Shown: positions 14,356 through 17,507 of the stretch, piece after piece
How positions within the stretch are numbered: position 1 is the stretch's first letter
How the letters are laid out: each line of letters opens with the position of its first letter
Assembly: GCA_005773145.1 (NCBI GenBank)
Contig: SXHS01000344.1
Span: 1 to 17,507, forward strand
Origin: Planctomycetaceae bacterium
GTDB lineage: Bacteria > Planctomycetota > Planctomycetia > Pirellulales > Pirellulaceae
Direction of reading: 5' to 3'
DNA: 17,507 bases
Notes under the pieces: generated by a model
Told to the model about the DNA's origin: nothing
What the model saw: only the letters and a program-made list of their open reading frames with translations
The model's database searches: none
Position numbers and translations under genes: made by a program

Positions 14356-15516
14356 TCATCCAACCCGTTCAAAAATCGTGGCAATGCCCTGTCCCAAGCC
14401 GATGCACATGGTGGCCAACCCCAAGTTGGCTTGACGGTCGATCATCGCATGGATCAAGGTGGTCGAGATCCTCGCTCCGCTGGCCCCCAAGGGATGGCCA
14501 ATGGCAATCGATCCACCGCGAACGTTGACCTTCTCTTCGTTCATCTGCAAAAGTCGCATGCAGGCCAGCGCCTGCGCTGCAAACGCCTCGTTTAATTCGA
14601 TCAGATCCAGATCGGCCATGACCAATCCGGCGCGTTGCAGGGCCTTCTCGGTCGCGGGAACGGGGCCCGTACCCATCACGGACGGTTCCACTCCCGCCAC
14701 GGCCGTGGCACGAATGCGCACCAGCGGCTTCAGCCCCAGGGCTCGAGCCTTGTCCTCCGACATCACCAACATGGCCGAGGCACCGTCGTTGAGGGGTGAA
14801 CTATTGCCGGCGGTCACGGTTCCCAATTGGGGCATGAAGGCGGGATCCAGAGCGGCCAATTGCTCGAGACTGGTATCCGCGCGGATGCATTGGTCACCGC
14901 GGAGCAATTCGCGGTTCCCCTGTTCATTGCGGCCATAGACCGGAACCCATTCGCGATCGAACTGAGCAGCCGCATGCGCGGCAGCGGCGCGCTGATGACT
15001 GCGCAACGCAAAGGCATCCTGGTCCTCGCGAGAAATGCCTTGGGTTTGAGCTAAGAACTCGGCCGTCACACCCATCAACAGTGCCCCGCGCGAGGTCCGT
15101 TGGAAGAGTTTGGGGTTGATATCGATGCCGTGGTCCATTGGAACATGTTGCATGTGCTCCAAGCCGCCCACGATGTGTACCTGCTCACCACCCGCCATGA
15201 TGGCATGTGTCGCTTGGTGCAGCGCCTGCATGCTGCTGCCGCAAAGTCGGTTCACGGTCACGCCACCGGCATGCGAGGGGAGTCCCGCCATCAACGCCAC
15301 ATTGCGTGCGACGTTCAACCCTTGCTCCATGGTCTGCTGGGTATTCCCCATGACCACGTCCTCGACTTCCTGAGGATCGATGCCCGTACGGTGCAGCAAG
15401 TGCTGAATGCAGGCCACCGCCAGATCATCGCTGCGCACATCACGAAACCAGCCGCGTTCCGCGTGGGATCGACCGATCGGCGTGCGCACACAATCCACAA
15501 CTACGGCGGAATTCAC
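14356..15516 (-). CDS. fadA: Acetyl-CoA acyltransferase (3-ketoacyl-CoA thiolase, FadA)
   Basis: A 386-residue thiolase, nearly the length of E. coli FadA (387). It cleaves 3-ketoacyl-CoA with CoA to acetyl-CoA and a shortened acyl-CoA. The active residues are visible: nucleophile Cys92 in VNRLCGSS, NEAF (309-312), His341 in IAIGHPLGASGAR, and Cys371 in MCIGLGQGIAT. The C-terminal string closely matches FadA from memory. Start GTG 15516 is supported by AAGGAG 8 bases upstream. It follows fadB after 26 bases, the standard order for genes encoding the alpha2-beta2 beta-oxidation complex, and precedes the ligase by 7 bases. Confidence 0.97.
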   Translation of the reverse strand: MNSAVVVDCVRTPIGRSHAERGWFRDVRSDDLAVACIQHLLHRTGIDPQEVEDVVMGNTQQTMEQGLNVARNVALMAGLPSHAGGVTVNRLCGSSMQALHQATHAIMAGGEQVHIVGGLEHMQHVPMDHGIDINPKLFQRTSRGALLMGVTAEFLAQTQGISREDQDAFALRSHQRAAAAHAAAQFDREWVPVYGRNEQGNRELLRGDQCIRADTSLEQLAALDPAFMPQLGTVTAGNSSPLNDGASAMLVMSEDKARALGLKPLVRIRATAVAGVEPSVMGTGPVPATEKALQRAGLVMADLDLIELNEAFAAQALACMRLLQMNEEKVNVRGGSIAIGHPLGASGARISTTLIHAMIDRQANLGLATMCIGLGQGIATIFERVG

Positions 15517-15524
15517 GTCGGGTA

Positions 15525-15530
15525 CTCCTT
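15525..15530 (-). promoter_or_regulatory. Strong ribosome binding site for fadA
   Basis: AAGGAG on the minus strand lies 8 bases before GTG 15516, in the 26-base fadB-fadA gap. It fixes the unusual GTG start. Confidence 0.7.
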
Positions 15531-15542
15531 TGACTCAGCCCC

Positions 15543-17507
15543 TTAGGGCTTCGGCGACTCACCATAAAAGGTCTCTCCCCGGGACGCCATCAGACGCAGG
15601 CGCTCCGTGGGTTGGTACTGCGGCCCCAATCCGCTGAACGGCTGCAACAGGTCCAGGATGCGCTGGGCTCCCAGGGTGTCCGCCCAATACATCAATCCTC
15701 CCAGGAATGGCGGAAAGCCAATACCAAAGATCAGTGCCAAGTCGATGTCGCGAGGATCGCGAACCAATCCCTCCTGCAACATCCGCGTGGCCTCCAAGAA
15801 CATCGTCAGCATCAATCGATGCGTGATGGTTTCCGATCGCATCTCCGGCTCAGTGGCCGCGACAAACGGTTGCAAAAGCGGCACCAGCGTTGGATCGGCC
15901 TGGGCCCGCTGCCGCTTGTTCTCGTACGAATAGAAGCCGCGGCCCGATTTCTGGCCTAAGCGGCCCGCCTCGACCAGGCATGGCAAGATCGGCGAGCTGT
16001 GTACGCGATCGGGGAACGCCTCCAACAGTGTCTCCCCTGCATATTTCGCAGTGTCGATGCCCACCATGTCGTACAACTCGATCGGACCCATCGGCATACC
16101 AAATCGCTTGGCTGCCCGCTCGATCTTGGCGATGGGCACCCCGTCGCTGACGAGTCGCAGGGCTTCGTTCATGTAGGGAAACAACAGACGATTCACCAAG
16201 AATCCCGGTCCATCCTGGACCACAATGGGAAACTTGCCAATGTGCTTGGCATAGGCCACCGCGCTGGCCACCGTCGCATCGCTGGTGCGCGGCCCACGTA
16301 TCACTTCCACCAACTTCATCTTCCGCACGGGATTGAAGAAGTGGATGCCACAGAATCGCTCGGGACGTTGCAGCGATTGTGAAAGCCGCCCGATGGGGAT
16401 GGTCGACGTGTTGGTGGCCAAGATGGCGGTGGGACTAAGCTGCGCCTCCAGCCGCGCGTACAATTGTTGCTTGATGGCCCCGTCCTCGATCACGGCTTCG
16501 ATCACGAGATCGCTGGCAGCCAATTCGGTGTCGGCCGTGGTCGCATTGACCAACGGAGCCATTTCCAACGCGCGTTGTACGTCGGCCTTTTTCGTTTGAC
16601 GATCGTAGGCCACTTCTTCAAGAATTCTTTGCACCCCGCGTTGCAGTGCTGCGGGGGAGGCGTCGGTGATGGATACCGGCAATTGCCGCCGCACGTTGGC
16701 CGCCGCAATGCCGCATCCCATGATGCCGGCGCCTAAGACCGACACTCGGGTCGGTAGGGTGCCGCTGATGTCCGATCTTTCGATCCCACGGTCCTTCTTG
16801 TTGCGGTCGGTCAGAAAAAACACGTTCAGCAGCGCCCGGTTGATCGGCGAGCCAAACAGGGGGGCCATGCCTTCGGCTTCCTGCTGGCAGGCGGACTCCA
16901 AATCACTCCCCACGGCACCCAGCAGAACTTCGAGCGCGGCCAACGGGGCCGGATATTGACCCTTGGTCTGTTGTTGGATGTAGGCCGAGGCCGTGGCCCC
17001 TAGAAACGCCAACTCCGTCTCGTCAAAGACCGTACGGTCTTGCCAGCGCCGACGATCGTCACGGAATTGGCCACTGACCTGCTCCGCGCGTACGAGCGCG
17101 ATGGCCGCATCCCGCAATCGGTCACTAGGCACCACATCACTGGTCCACCCCATCAACGCGGCCTCGTCCGCGCGACACGATTCACCGCTCGTGATCATCT
17201 GCACAGCGTTCCCGAGCCCCACGATCCTCGGAGACCTGGCCGTCCCACCCCACCCCGGAAACAAACCCAACTTGACCTCGGGGAAGCCGAACTCCGTCTT
17301 GGGATTGGTACTCAACACGCGCCGATCGCACCAGGCCGCCAACTCGGCCCCACCCCCAACACAAATGCCGTCGATCGCAGCGACCGTAACAAAGGGTGTG
17401 CGTGATAAGCGGGCAAACAGCGTCTGGCCTTGGCGACACATGGCCACGACCTGATCCGTGGGCAGGTCCAACGACGCCACAAACTCCCGCAGGTCGGCTC
17501 CGGCAAT
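15543..17507 (-). CDS. fadB: Fatty oxidation complex alpha subunit: enoyl-CoA hydratase/3-hydroxyacyl-CoA dehydrogenase (FadB), 5' end outside window
   Basis: 654 residues are visible, reading in from the window edge; compared with about 715-730 in FadB, some 60-70 N-terminal residues are missing. The visible part starts inside the hydratase oxyanion motif (IAGADLREF), so the GTG at 17480 is an internal Val codon. Counting from the edge: GGGAE with the first catalytic Glu (about 55), FPEVKLGLFPGWGG with the second (about 77), a linker, the NAD motif VLGAGIMG (about 257-264), then NTSTIPI and GIHFFNPV with the catalytic His (about 389), PGFLVNRLLFPYMNEA, and a C-terminal dehydrogenase domain with GQKSGRGFY. 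It hydrates enoyl-CoA and oxidises the 3-hydroxyacyl product. It pairs with FadA, 26 bases downstream, and is the most upstream visible gene of the operon. Confidence 0.96.
   Translation of the reverse strand: MAGADLREFVASLDLPTDQVVAMCRQGQTLFARLSRTPFVTVAAIDGICVGGGAELAAWCDRRVLSTNPKTEFGFPEVKLGLFPGWGGTARSPRIVGLGNAVQMITSGESCRADEAALMGWTSDVVPSDRLRDAAIALVRAEQVSGQFRDDRRRWQDRTVFDETELAFLGATASAYIQQQTKGQYPAPLAALEVLLGAVGSDLESACQQEAEGMAPLFGSPINRALLNVFFLTDRNKKDRGIERSDISGTLPTRVSVLGAGIMGCGIAAANVRRQLPVSITDASPAALQRGVQRILEEVAYDRQTKKADVQRALEMAPLVNATTADTELAASDLVIEAVIEDGAIKQQLYARLEAQLSPTAILATNTSTIPIGRLSQSLQRPERFCGIHFFNPVRKMKLVEVIRGPRTSDATVASAVAYAKHIGKFPIVVQDGPGFLVNRLLFPYMNEALRLVSDGVPIAKIERAAKRFGMPMGPIELYDMVGIDTAKYAGETLLEAFPDRVHSSPILPCLVEAGRLGQKSGRGFYSYENKRQRAQADPTLVPLLQPFVAATEPEMRSETITHRLMLTMFLEATRMLQEGLVRDPRDIDLALIFGIGFPPFLGGLMYWADTLGAQRILDLLQPFSGLGPQYQPTERLRLMASRGETFYGESPKP

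Noticed and set aside
13023..14528. 501-codon plus-strand open frame opposite the acyl-CoA ligase
   Set aside because: It lies wholly antisense to fadD and the end of fadA, both with clear motifs. Its translation has no recognisable domain, as expected for a long antisense frame in GC-rich DNA.
17480..17482. GTG as the fadB start codon
   Set aside because: The frame continues upstream with IAGADLREF, a conserved hydratase motif, so the gene begins beyond the window edge.

Overview
The window is about 17.5 kb of GC-rich bacterial DNA that most resembles the Planctomycetota, probably a Pirellulales-type genome. The evidence is a Tat-exported Gfo/Idh/MocA oxidoreductase next to a secreted DUF1080 protein and a CBM9-like protein, a deoxyhypusine-synthase-like protein, and an interspersed inverted repeat whose arms spell VTRSVSEG in one frame, a signature I associate with planctomycete genomes from memory. 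No tRNA, rRNA, CRISPR array, transposase or phage gene was seen.

Layout. (1) Positions 2-2109, plus strand: a six-bladed NHL beta-propeller resembling peptidylglycine amidating lyase (5' end probably cut by the window), joined by an ATGA overlap to a medium-chain zinc-type dehydrogenase. (2) 2256-3323, plus strand: a deoxyhypusine synthase family gene with its own likely promoter and a perfect 9-bp hairpin in its leader. (3) 3332-6803, minus strand, in transcription order: Gfo/Idh/MocA oxidoreductase, DUF1080 protein, CBM9-like protein. All three carry export signals, so this looks like a sugar-related envelope cluster. (4) 6804-7265: a divergent non-coding region rich in small repeats. (5) 7266-8306, plus strand: a zinc deacylase of the succinylglutamate desuccinylase/aspartoacylase family. 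(6) 8307-8598: a convergent gap holding a 118-bp REPIN-like inverted repeat element. (7) 8599-17507, minus strand: six closely spaced co-directional genes, in transcription order fadB (5' end outside the window), fadA, fadD-like, fadE-like, ispD, tyrS.

Working together. The fad genes give a complete fatty-acid beta-oxidation set: acyl-CoA ligase, acyl-CoA dehydrogenase, hydratase/3-hydroxyacyl-CoA dehydrogenase and thiolase. They run without an obvious break into ispD (isoprenoid precursor synthesis) and tyrS (tyrosyl-tRNA synthetase), an unusual link between catabolism and essential housekeeping. The Gfo/DUF1080/CBM9 genes probably act on sugars outside the cytoplasmic membrane. The best candidates for undescribed biology are the propeller/dehydrogenase pair, with an altered catalytic zinc site in the dehydrogenase, and the bacterial deoxyhypusine-synthase-like enzyme, whose substrate-site residues differ from true DHS. 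All family calls rest on motif recognition by eye; no search was run.
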